From Nostocoides sp. (GTDB lineage Bacteria; Actinomycetota; Actinomycetes; Actinomycetales; Dermatophilaceae): a stretch of DNA of 64,000 bases. Below, one piece after another: positions 56,489-64,000 of the stretch (the first letter of the stretch is position 1; every line of letters begins with the position of its first letter). The stretch spans positions 1,159,001-1,223,000 of the forward strand of contig JADJEA010000001.1 in assembly GCA_016702415.1 (NCBI GenBank), given 5' to 3'. Made by a program: the position numbers and the translations under genes. Under the pieces are notes generated by a model. The model was not told the origin of the DNA. It searched no databases and saw only the letters and a program-made list of their open reading frames with translations.

Positions 56489-57960
56489 GCAAACCATCCC
56501 GAGGGAGCGGGCGCGGTGTTGCGCCAAATGTGCTTGGTCTCCTGGTATTCCTCGAGGCCGAGTTCCCCCAACTCCCGGCCGATGCCCGACTGTTTGTAGC
56601 CGCCCCACTCGGCCGGGGCGACATATGGGTGGTAGTCGTTGATCCACACCGTGCCCAGGCGCAGGCGGGCGGCGACTCGGTCGGCGCGGGCGTCGTCACC
56701 GGTCCACACCGCTCCGGCGAGGCCGTAGATCGTGTCGTTCGCGAGGGCGACGGCCTCGTCCTCGGTGGCGAACGTCTCCACGGTCAGCACGGGCCCGAAG
56801 GACTCCTCCTGGACGATGTCCATCCCGCTATGGCACCGGTCGAAAACGGTCGGCAGATAGAACGCGCCGTCGGCGAGCCGCGGATCGTCGGGGCGGGCCC
56901 CGCCGCAGCGCAGCCGGGCGCCCTCTCGGAGGCCGCGGGCGACATACGCCTCGACCTTGGCGAGATGGGTTGCGCTGGTGAGCGATCCGGTCTGAGCATC
57001 CGGGTCGAAGGGCAGTCCGGGCCGGATGTCGCGGGCCCGCTCGACGAGGTCGTCGACGAAGTCCTCGGCGATGGACGCCTCGACCAGCAACCGGGCGCCG
57101 GCCGAGCACACCTGACCGGAGTGAAGGAAGACCGCGGTCAGGGCGTTGTCGAGGGCGGCGGCCCGATCGGCATCGGCGAAGACGATATTGGGGTTCTTGC
57201 CGCCGAGTTCGAGAGCGACACGCTTGACCGTCGGGGCGGCCTGGGCCATCAGATGGCGCCCGACGGCGAGGCTGCCGGTGAAGGACACGAGGGCGACGCG
57301 TGCATCGCTCGAGAGCGGGCCGCCGCAGCCGGGCCCGGTGCCGAGGACGAGGTTGGCTACGCCGGCGGGCAGCCCGGCCTCGTCCAGCAAACGGATCAGC
57401 GCGATCGTCGAGTGCGGGGTGAGTTCGCTCGGCTTGAGCACGAAGCTGTTGCCCGCCAGAAGGCAGGGGGCGACCTTCCAACTCGCTTGCAGGAGCGGGT
57501 AGTTCCATGGCGTGATGAGGCTGCACACGCCGATCGGTTCCTTGACGATCCGGCTGGAGATGCCCGCGCGCCCGGCATCGACGGCCCGGTCCGTGGCCGC
57601 CGACGCGCCGACGGAGGCGTAGTGGCGGAACCCCGAGATGACGTCATCGACGTCGAACTCGGCCTCCACGAGCCTCTTGCCGCTGTCGAGGGCCTCGACG
57701 CGGGCGATCTCGGCCTTGTCGCGCGCGAGAAGGTCGGCGACCCGGCCGAGGAGGGCGGCGCGGGCGGCGAGGGGGGTGCTCGCCCAGGTGCCGGTCCCGT
57801 CCGCGAAGGCGTCGTATGCCGCGCCGATCGCCGCGACCGTGTCGGCCTCGCTCGCCTCGTCGACGACCCCGACCTCCTCGCCGGTGGCGGGGCAGGCGAT
57901 CGTGCGTCGCCCACCGTCCGCGGCCGCGCACCAGCGGCCGGCGATGAAGAGTTCGGGCAC
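56485..57960 (-). CDS. betB: Betaine aldehyde dehydrogenase
   Basis: 491 residues from GTG 57960, preceded by GGGAGGG; the frame is open from a TTG at 57990, but this lies in the operator. ALDH features: 'GVCSLITPWNYPLLQASWKVAP', 'FTGSLAVGRHLM', Glu in 'ALELGGKNPNIVF', catalytic Cys in 'SGQVCSAGARL', 'QEESFGPVL'. Oxidises betaine aldehyde to glycine betaine with NAD(P). First gene of the long minus-strand operon that runs into betA and opuA. Confidence 0.93.
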   Translation of the reverse strand: MPELFIAGRWCAAADGGRRTIACPATGEEVGVVDEASEADTVAAIGAAYDAFADGTGTWASTPLAARAALLGRVADLLARDKAEIARVEALDSGKRLVEAEFDVDDVISGFRHYASVGASAATDRAVDAGRAGISSRIVKEPIGVCSLITPWNYPLLQASWKVAPCLLAGNSFVLKPSELTPHSTIALIRLLDEAGLPAGVANLVLGTGPGCGGPLSSDARVALVSFTGSLAVGRHLMAQAAPTVKRVALELGGKNPNIVFADADRAAALDNALTAVFLHSGQVCSAGARLLVEASIAEDFVDDLVERARDIRPGLPFDPDAQTGSLTSATHLAKVEAYVARGLREGARLRCGGARPDDPRLADGAFYLPTVFDRCHSGMDIVQEESFGPVLTVETFATEDEAVALANDTIYGLAGAVWTGDDARADRVAARLRLGTVWINDYHPYVAPAEWGGYKQSGIGRELGELGLEEYQETKHIWRNTAPAPSGWFA

Positions 57961-57981
57961 CGGCGTCCCTCCCGTCGCATT

Positions 57982-57998
57982 GTTGCGCAATATGCAAC
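57982..57998. promoter_or_regulatory. Operator GTTGC-N7-GCAAC between betB and purU
   Basis: The inverted repeat shares core and spacing with the one before the flavoprotein operon. It is followed by another GTTGC at 58003-58007 with a poor partner GGAAC. It lies 21 nt upstream of the betB GTG and in the divergent region shared with purU. Confidence 0.65.
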
Positions 57999-58166
57999 CT
58001 GCGTTGCACTGCGGAACAGCATGGTTGGGTCGACGGGATTCGGTCAGGACCCGGGCCGGTCAATGGTCGAGGTGTTGCGTATGGCGCGACCTCGGCGCGC
58101 ATCGTGCGGCCATGGGTGGATCGGTCTACGATCGCTCGCCATGATCAGACCCGCCCCTTGCTCGGC

Positions 58167-59087
58167 ATGACCAGCGCCCGCCAAGACGCCGGGCCGCAGG
58201 CCCCGCAGGACGTGGCCCAAGCCCCGCAGGACGTTGCGCGGGAGTACGTCCTGACCCTGTCCTGCCCCGATCGCCCCGGCATCGTCGCGGCGGTGGCCAC
58301 CTTCCTGGCCGAGGCAGGCTGCAATATCGTCGAGAGCCAACAGTTCGACGATCGGCGCACCGGTCAGTTCTTCATGCGGGTCCATGTCGAGACCGTCGGC
58401 CGGGGGCCGGAACTGCACCACCTGCGCGCGGGATTCGCCTCCGTCGGAACCCGATTCGGAATGGAATGGGCGATCTGGGATTCGCGGGCGCCATACCGGA
58501 CGCTGGTGATGGTGAGCAAGTTCGGGCACTGCCTCAACGACATCCTCTACCGCTGGAAGAGCGGCGGGCTCAACATGGAGATCCCGGCCATCGTCTCGAA
58601 CCATCCGGACATGGCGGGGTTGGCCGCGGCATACGGCATCCCTTATCACCACATCCCGGTGACGCCGCAGACCAAACCGGACGCGGAGCGGACCCTCATG
58701 GCGCTCGTCGAGGACCTCGACATCCACCTCGTCGTGCTTGCGCGCTATATGCAGGTGCTCTCGGACGCGTTGGCCAGCCGGATGTCGGGGCGGATCATCA
58801 ACATCCACCACTCGTTCCTCCCGAGCTTCAAGGGGGCCAAGCCGTATCACCAGGCGTTCGCCCGTGGGGTCAAGCTCGTCGGGGCGACCGCGCACTATGT
58901 GACGGCGGATCTCGACGAGGGGCCGATCATCGAGCAGGACGTCATCCGGGTCGATCACCGCCTCGTCGCCGACGAGATCGTCCGCGCGGGCGAGGAGGTC
59001 GAGGCGCGCGTCCTGACCCGCGCCCTGCGATGGCACTGCGATTCCCGCGTCTTCCTCGCCGGCGATCGGACCGTGGTCTTCAGCTGA
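58167..59087 (+). CDS. purU: Formyltetrahydrofolate deformylase
   Basis: 306 residues from ATG 58167. N-terminal ACT domain (VLTLSCPDRPGIVAAVATFLAEAGCNIVESQQFDD), then formyltransferase fold 'RTLVMVSKFGHCLNDILYRWKSGGLNMEIPAIVSNH', 'VLARYMQVLS', catalytic 'IINIHHSFLPSFKGAKPYHQA' and 'ATAHYVTADLDEGPIIEQDV'. Hydrolyses 10-formyl-THF to THF and formate. Beside the betaine genes it can drain C1 units produced by demethylation. The first 25 residues hold two copies of A-P-Q-D-V-A. Confidence 0.95.
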   Translation: MTSARQDAGPQAPQDVAQAPQDVAREYVLTLSCPDRPGIVAAVATFLAEAGCNIVESQQFDDRRTGQFFMRVHVETVGRGPELHHLRAGFASVGTRFGMEWAIWDSRAPYRTLVMVSKFGHCLNDILYRWKSGGLNMEIPAIVSNHPDMAGLAAAYGIPYHHIPVTPQTKPDAERTLMALVEDLDIHLVVLARYMQVLSDALASRMSGRIINIHHSFLPSFKGAKPYHQAFARGVKLVGATAHYVTADLDEGPIIEQDVIRVDHRLVADEIVRAGEEVEARVLTRALRWHCDSRVFLAGDRTVVFS

Positions 59088-59183
59088 GGTGACGGGCCGG
59101 TTCCGTGCTCGGGGGATCCGGGGCTTATCGTCGTGGGGCACCGCAGACCTCGGCCGCCGACACCGCACGACAAGGGAGCGCTC

Positions 59184-61337
59184 ATGCCGACACCGCGCCC
59201 TCGGGCCAGTGGTGCGCCCGGTTTTCGCCCCGACATCGAGGGATTGCGGGCCATCGCCGTCGGTACGGTCATGTGGTTCCACGCCGGTCTCGGCGTCCTG
59301 CGCGGGGGTTTCGCCGGCGTCGACATCTTCTTTGTCATCTCCGGCTTCCTCATCACCGGACAACTGACCCGTGAGGTCGAGTCCAGCGGGCGAATCGTCC
59401 TGCGCCGCTTCTATGCCCGCCGCGCCAAGCGACTCTTCCCGGCCGCGGCCACCGCGTTGCTGTCGACCGCGCTGCTGACCTGGCTCGTCCTGCCCAAGAT
59501 CCGGTGGCATCAGATCGGCGGCGATATCACCGCCGCCGCGGCCTATCTCCTGAACTGGCGGTTGGCGGCCCGCTCGGTCGACTATCTCGCCGAGGACAGT
59601 GTGCAGTCACCGGTCCAGCACTTCTGGAGCCTTGCGGTCGAGGAGCAGTTCTATATCGTCTGGCCGCTGCTCCTCCTCGGCCTGGCCGTCCTCATCCGCC
59701 GCAAACACCTGCCGGTGCGCCCGACCCTGGCCCTCGGGCTGGCGGCGATCGCGGTGCCCTCCCTCGCCTGGTCGGTCCTCCTGACCGTGACCGATCCCGC
59801 GCGGGCCTATTTCGTCACCCCGACCCGGCTGTGGGAGCTTGGGGTCGGGGCCCTGGTCGCCGTCGGCGCTCCGGTATGGCGCTCCCTCCCCGCCCGCGTC
59901 GGCGCCGCCCTGTCCTGGGCCGGCCTCGCGTTGATCGGCATCGGGCTCGTCGTGCAGAGCACGACGACGCCGTGGCCGGGCTCGGCCGCCTTGGTCCCCG
60001 TCCTGGGCGCGGCGGCCGTCATCCTCGGCGGGCACAGCACGGCCTCGACCAGCGGGGCGGCGAGCGGGGCGGCGAGCGGGGCGCCGAGCGGGGCGGCAAG
60101 CGGGGCGCCGAGGGGCGCGGGGAGGCTGCTCGGCATACGACCGATGGTGTGGATCGGTGGTCTGTCGTATTCCCTCTACCTCTGGCACTGGCCCCTCGTC
60201 GTCGCCGCAAACCACCTGTTCGGTGGGCTCCGGCCGTGGCAAGGGGCGCTGGTCGTGGCCGCGAGCGTCATCCCCGCCTGGCTGAGCAACAGGCTCATCG
60301 AGAACCCGCTGCGCTTCCACCCGGCAGTGGCCGCCCACACGCGCAATGCCCTCGTCCTGGGTCTCGTCTGCTCCCTCCTCGGTGTCGGCGCCGGTGCCCT
60401 CCTCACCAGGGCCGGAGACACCAGCGGATTTGCCGCGGTCGACCCGGTGACGGCCCCGGCCAGCCGATTCGGGGCCGGTGTGCTCGGAACCGGTCCGGTT
60501 CCCGATCCTTCCGGGATCGACATGTCGCCCACCGCGATGACCCCCGACCCGCTCAAGGCGACGAGCGACGCCCCCCGGCTGTATGCCGACAACTGCCAGA
60601 CCGCGCAGACGGAGACCGCGGTCTTCACCTGCACCTATGGCGTCAAGGGCTCCACGAAGGTCCTCGCCATGGTCGGGGACTCCAAGATCGCCCAGTGGTT
60701 CCCGGCGTTGGAGAAGTTCGCGACGACTCACGGCTGGGAGTTGCGCACGTACCTGAAGTCCGCGTGCCCGTGGAGTCCGGCGCTCATCTATGGCGGAATG
60801 GCACCAGACAAGCGCTTTGTCAACTGCCAACGATGGGGTGCCAGCGTCCTCGCGCGCCTGACCGGACCGGAGAAGCCCACCGCCGTCATCACCTCGGGCA
60901 TCCGGCGGCAGGCCTATGGTCCCGATGGTGTGGAGCGGGAGTCGGTCATGGTCGACGGCTACGTCGACTACTGGACCCGCTTGGGCCGGCTCGGCGTCCC
61001 GGTCATCGCGGTCATGGACACCCCCCAGCCGGGCAAGGTGGTCTACGAGTGCGTCCTGGACCACCCACGCGACCTCATGACCAAATGCAAGGGCGACTTC
61101 AACGACGGCTCCGGCGGCGCCGCGCTGGTCGGTGCCGTGGCGCGCGTGCCCACGTCGCGGTTGATCGATCTCGACCCGTGGGTCTGCCCGGATGAGCAGT
61201 GCTGGCCGGTGATCGGCGGGGTTCTTGTCTGGCGCCAGGGTTCCCACATCACCGCGACGTATGCCGCGACCGTCGCCCCCGCGCTCGACCGCCTGTTGTC
61301 GGCCGCTCTCACGCAGGTCGGCATCCCGGCGTCCTGA
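59184..61337 (+). CDS. OafA/YrhL-type membrane acyltransferase with C-terminal SGNH domain
   Basis: 717 residues from ATG 59184 (GGGAG upstream). Residues 10-400 are an acyltransferase-3 domain with about ten helices ('FRPDIEGLRAIAVGTVMWFHAG', 'GFAGVDIFFVISGFLIT', 'RRAKRLFPAA', 'FWSLAVEEQFYIVWPLLLL', 'SYSLYLWHWPLV'). From about 450 an extracytoplasmic SGNH-like domain follows ('VLAMVGDSKIAQWFPALEKFA' block I; 'WRQGSHITATYA' with the usual Asp changed or displaced). It would O-acetylate a cell-surface polysaccharide. A five-copy 12-bp repeat sits in the loop near residue 295. Not obviously tied to betaine. Confidence 0.88.
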   Translation: MPTPRPRASGAPGFRPDIEGLRAIAVGTVMWFHAGLGVLRGGFAGVDIFFVISGFLITGQLTREVESSGRIVLRRFYARRAKRLFPAAATALLSTALLTWLVLPKIRWHQIGGDITAAAAYLLNWRLAARSVDYLAEDSVQSPVQHFWSLAVEEQFYIVWPLLLLGLAVLIRRKHLPVRPTLALGLAAIAVPSLAWSVLLTVTDPARAYFVTPTRLWELGVGALVAVGAPVWRSLPARVGAALSWAGLALIGIGLVVQSTTTPWPGSAALVPVLGAAAVILGGHSTASTSGAASGAASGAPSGAASGAPRGAGRLLGIRPMVWIGGLSYSLYLWHWPLVVAANHLFGGLRPWQGALVVAASVIPAWLSNRLIENPLRFHPAVAAHTRNALVLGLVCSLLGVGAGALLTRAGDTSGFAAVDPVTAPASRFGAGVLGTGPVPDPSGIDMSPTAMTPDPLKATSDAPRLYADNCQTAQTETAVFTCTYGVKGSTKVLAMVGDSKIAQWFPALEKFATTHGWELRTYLKSACPWSPALIYGGMAPDKRFVNCQRWGASVLARLTGPEKPTAVITSGIRRQAYGPDGVERESVMVDGYVDYWTRLGRLGVPVIAVMDTPQPGKVVYECVLDHPRDLMTKCKGDFNDGSGGAALVGAVARVPTSRLIDLDPWVCPDEQCWPVIGGVLVWRQGSHITATYAATVAPALDRLLSAALTQVGIPAS
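60051..60110 (+). repeat. Five 12-bp in-frame repeats in the acyltransferase gene
   Basis: AGCGGGGCGGCG and close variants repeated five times encode Ser-Gly-Ala-Ala/Pro units in a loop between transmembrane segments. Confidence 0.85.
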
Positions 61338-61388
61338 GCCTGGGTGCGCCCGACGTGGTTCCCGAGCGGGTGCGCCCGATGTGGGCGC

Positions 61389-61412
61389 CTGGCCCCAGCG
61401 CACCGGGGCCAG
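61389..61412. terminator. Bidirectional hairpin between the acyltransferase and mttB genes
   Basis: CTGGCCCC at 61389-61396 and GGGGCCAG at 61405-61412 form a perfect 8-bp stem with an 8-nt loop, midway between convergent gene ends. Confidence 0.6.
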
Positions 61413-61452
61413 ACGCACCGGTCCCGGCCCCCGTCGACGGGTCCGCCCCGGG

Positions 61453-62891
61453 TCAGTCGCCCAGTTCGGCGCGGCGGCGGGTGACGTACTCCTGCAACTG
61501 GGCCTTGACGGCCTCGTCGAGGGGAGGCTCGGCATACTCCTCGAGGCGCTTCCTCCAAATCTCCCCGGCCCGGACGGCGGTGTCTTTGCCACCGCCGCGC
61601 ATCCAGCGCTCGTAGTTCTCCGAACTCGACAGGAACGGCCGGTAGAAGCACGTGCGGAAGCGCTCCATCGTGTGCATGGCGCCGAGGAAGTGGCCGCCGT
61701 GGCCGACCTCGACGTGCGCGTCATACGCCAGCGACGCCTCGTCGATCTCCAGGGGGGTGAACTCGTGGTGCAGCATCTCGGTGATCTGGGCGTCGATGAC
61801 GAACTTCTCGAATCCCGCGACCAGCCCACCCTCGAGCCACCCGGCGGTGTGCATGACGAAGTTCGTCCCTGCGAGGAACGTCGGCATAAGCGTCATCAGC
61901 GCTTCGTAGCCGGCCTGGGCGTCCGGCACCTGCGAGGAGGTCAGGCCGCCACCGGTGCGGAAGGGCAGCCCGAAGCGGCGGGCGATCTGCCCGGTGCACA
62001 GCAGCCCGATGCCCGATTCGGGGGTGCCGAAGGTCGGCGACCCGGACTGCATGTCGATATTGGACAGGAACGATCCGAAGACGACGGGGCAGCCCGGCCG
62101 GATCAGCTGGGTCAGGGCGATGCCCGAGAGTGCCTCGGTGATCTGCTGCACGAGGGCGGCGGGGATGGTCACCGGTGACATCGCGCCCATGAGGATGAAG
62201 GGCGTCAGGACCACCGGCTGCGCGGCCTTGCAGTACTCGAAGAGCGCATCGAGCATGCGGTCGTCCCAGCGCAGCGGTGAATTGCAGTTGATCAGGAGAT
62301 CGACACCGGGGTCTGCTCGATCGCCGCACGGCCACCGAAGAGGATCTCGCCCATGGCGATGGTGTCGCGCGCGTTGACCCCGGAGACGACATTGCCCATG
62401 TAGATCTTGTCGGTGAGCGTCTGCAGCGCATACGTCATATCGAGGTGGCGGCTGTCCAGTGGCGCGTCATTGGGTTCACACACCACGCCTCCGGCCGAGT
62501 CGAGCACGCCGAAGGACTGCGAGAGGCGGGCGAAGTTCTCGAAGTCGGCCATCGTCCCGTCTCGGCGCACTGCTCCCTCGCGGACGAAGGGCGGCCCGTA
62601 GACCGCGCCGAAGACCATGGCGTCGCCGCCGATGTGGACATTGTTGGCGGGATTGCGCGCCTGCATGTCGAATTCGCGGGGTGCCTTGGCCACCTGTTCC
62701 AGGACGAACTCGGGGTCGAAGAACACCGTGTTGTCGACGACTCGCTGGCCCGCCTCGCGGAAGAGCCGCAGCGCTTCCTCGCTCATGAACTCCACGCCGA
62801 CCTCGCTGATCAGCCGGCGCCACCCCGCGTCGAGGGTGGCCATCGCGTCCTGGCTGAGGATCTCGTAGCGCGGCATCGTGTTGCGGAACAT
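61453..62891 (-). CDS. Non-pyrrolysine MttB/MtgB-family corrinoid methyltransferase, frameshifted in this sequence
   Basis: N-terminal frame from ATG 62891 ('RYEILSQDAMATLDAGWRRLISEVGVEFMSEEALRLFREAGQRV') and C-terminal frame to 61453 ('MLDALFEYCKAAQPVVLTPFILMGAMSPVTIPAALVQQITEAL'). The join lies at the C run complementary to 62308-62311; one added base gives 'EQTPGVDLLINCNSPLRWDDRM' region continuity and 479 residues, the size of the family. No in-frame UAG occurs, so this is a non-Pyl member. MtgB proteins move a methyl group from glycine betaine to a corrinoid protein; the gene at 63885 encodes such a protein. A trimethylamine substrate is unlikely without pyrrolysine; other quaternary amines are possible. 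Confidence 0.85.
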
Positions 62892-63003
62892 CGGCGTCGT
62901 CCTTTCGGCATCCGCGGGTGCGGGGTGCAGCCAGTGTCGGGGGTCGAGACCAGGAGGTGGTGTCGTGACTGTGACGGGGTGTCTTGACTGAGACGGGGGC
63001 CAC

Positions 63004-63009
63004 ATCCTA
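63004..63009 (-). promoter_or_regulatory. Candidate -10 element TAGGAT for the mttB-like gene
   Basis: TAGGAT on the minus strand would give a leader of about 105 nt. The IclR-type palindrome lies 11 bp upstream and would cover the -35 region. Confidence 0.45.
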
Positions 63010-63020
63010 GCCTCACGATA

Positions 63021-63036
63021 TGGAATCGGTGTTCCA
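63021..63036. promoter_or_regulatory. IclR-type palindrome TGGAA-N6-TTCCA
   Basis: Perfect 5-bp arms in the divergent region between the mttB-like gene and iclR. It resembles the classic IclR box (TGGAAAT-N-ATTTCCA). Confidence 0.65.
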
Positions 63037-63096
63037 CACTGTGGGAGTCATGCGGGGAGACGGGGTGGGCGCATCCTGCGGCGCCCTCACGTCACG

Positions 63097-63888
63097 ATGA
63101 CCACCGACCACACCACGGCACACACCACGGCACACACCACTGGCACTCAGGCGGTGGACCGCGCCGCCGACCTCGTCGCCCTCGTGGTCCGGTCCCCGAA
63201 TCCCCTGTCGTTCACCGAGATCCACGCGCGGAGCGGACTGCCGAGATCGACGACGTCCCGGCTGCTTTCGGCCCTGGAACGCCAGGGCTTGCTGACCCGC
63301 ACGACATCGGGCAACTTCGTGCCAGGGTCTCTCTTCCTCGTGTATGCCGCGCGCAACCGCCCCGAGACCGCCCTCCTTCGCGCGGCGGAACCCGTCATGG
63401 CCTCCCTCGGCGCCTTGACCGGGGAGACCGTCAACCTCGCCGTCGCGCGCGGGCGCACCGTGGTCCAGATCGGGCAGGTCGACGCCCAGTTCGTGCTCGG
63501 TTCGCGCGAATGGATCGGCGTCGAAGTGCCGCCGCACTGCTCCGCCCTCGGCAAGGCTCTCTATGCGTATGGCGCCCTCCCCCTCCCCACGGGGCGCCTC
63601 GACACCCCGACTCCCCGCTCCATCGGGTATGCCGACGCCCTCGCCCGCGCCTGTGCCGGCATCCGGCGTGCGGGCGTCGCGACCGCGGTGGACGAACTCG
63701 AGATCGGCCTCGCCGCCCTCGCCGTCCCGGTCCTCGACGCCGACGGTCGCCCGGTCGCCGCCCTCGGACTCTCCGGTCCCGGCGGCCGAGTACTCGCCTC
63801 CGCCGACTCCTTCGCCGCCCTGCTGCGCGAGCACGCCCGTACGCTGTCGACCCGCCTCACCACACACACCCAGGAAGGTGCCGCATGA
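63097..63888 (+). CDS. IclR-family regulator of the methyltransferase genes
   Basis: 263 residues from ATG 63097. A His/Thr-rich N-terminus (three 12-bp repeats), HTH 'AVDRAADLVALVVRSPNPLSFTEIHARSGLPRSTTSRLLSALERQGLL', effector domain 'AAEPVMASLGALTGETVNLAVARGRTVVQIGQVDAQFVLGSREWIGVEVPPHCSALGKALYAYG'. The stop overlaps the corrinoid gene start (ATGA at 63885), so regulator and corrinoid protein are co-translated, and it diverges from the methyltransferase gene. Confidence 0.88.
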   Translation: MTTDHTTAHTTAHTTGTQAVDRAADLVALVVRSPNPLSFTEIHARSGLPRSTTSRLLSALERQGLLTRTTSGNFVPGSLFLVYAARNRPETALLRAAEPVMASLGALTGETVNLAVARGRTVVQIGQVDAQFVLGSREWIGVEVPPHCSALGKALYAYGALPLPTGRLDTPTPRSIGYADALARACAGIRRAGVATAVDELEIGLAALAVPVLDADGRPVAALGLSGPGGRVLASADSFAALLREHARTLSTRLTTHTQEGAA

Positions 63889-64000
63889 CCCCCGAGGAGA
63901 TCCTCACCGGCCTCTACGAGCAGACCCTCGTCGGCAATGGCCCCGAGGTGCTGTCGCTGACCAACCAGGCCCTCGAGATGGGGATGGCTCCCGGCACCCT
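63885..64000 (+). CDS. Corrinoid (B12-binding) methyltransferase protein, N-terminal part only
   Basis: 38 codons are visible before the window ends: 'MTPEEILTGLYEQTLVGNGPEVLSLTNQALEMGMAPGTL'. This is the start of the helical cap (B12-binding_2) found before the cobalamin domain in MtmC/MttC-type corrinoid proteins. It would accept the methyl group from the MttB-like protein. The DxHxxG cobalamin motif would lie outside the window. Confidence 0.75.
   Translation, partial: MTPEEILTGLYEQTLVGNGPEVLSLTNQALEMGMAPGT

Noticed and set aside
61453..62891. Pyrrolysine-containing MttB (amber read-through)
   Set aside because: No in-frame UAG; the frames are offset and the interruption is a UGA after a homopolymer shift.
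62892..63003. Cobalamin riboswitch upstream of the mttB-like gene
   Set aside because: The leader is only about 105 nt and I see no B12-box; too short for the class.

Overview
This is a high-GC (about 70% or more by eye) actinobacterial chromosome segment. The left 42 kb runs in broadly the same order as the Mycobacterium tuberculosis block from whiB2 (Rv3260c) to whiB1 (Rv3219): WhiB, zincin-like protein, DUF3499, manB, SIS-type isomerase, ahcY, mtrA-mtrB-lpqB, comF-like gene, hpf, secA, an Rv3235-family gene, a wax-ester-synthase homologue, a PdtaS-like kinase and whiB1. Gene content and the added betaine genes fit an aerobic soil or aquatic member of the Micrococcales (Intrasporangiaceae or Dermatophilaceae would be my guess). 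The lineage is inference; no rRNA or tRNA gene is present to settle it.

Layout: 0-6 kb, partial whiB, a large membrane glycosyltransferase, a DUF5719-type protein, zincin-like and DUF3499 genes. 6-18 kb, sugar-phosphate genes, S-adenosylhomocysteine hydrolase, the MtrAB-LpqB envelope-stress system, ComF-like phosphoribosyltransferase, ribosome hibernation factor and a YcaQ/AlkX-type glycosylase. 18-21 kb, an inserted BlaI-M56-PepSY module with two visible operators. 21-34 kb, acetyltransferase, secA, LysM gene, an ArsR/SRPBCC pair, a BldC-like regulator, a CpaB/CpaE-like pair and a WS/DGAT gene. 34-42 kb, a helical gene pair, the large NAD-glutamate dehydrogenase, the PdtaS-like kinase and whiB1.

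44-64 kb is a choline and glycine betaine catabolic island. betB-betA-opuAA-permease-opuAC-iclR and then a dimethylglycine dehydrogenase-like flavoprotein with etfB and etfA all lie on the minus strand. purU diverges from betB. At the right edge is a non-pyrrolysine MttB/MtgB-type methyltransferase, diverging from an iclR that overlaps a corrinoid protein gene cut by the window end. Together they could import choline or betaine, oxidise choline to betaine, remove the first methyl group through a corrinoid protein, remove further methyl groups through the flavoprotein and folate, and release surplus C1 as formate. The same inverted repeat (GTTGC-N7-GCAAC) sits in front of betB and in front of the flavoprotein operon, suggesting one regulon.

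Two window-wide signals stand out. The octamer GTATGCCG/CGGCATAC occurs about once per 0.85 kb, in both orientations, inside and between genes, some 30-fold above composition-based expectation. Four conserved genes (DUF5719, secA, gdh, mttB) carry small indels in G or C runs, which looks like sequence error more than gene decay.
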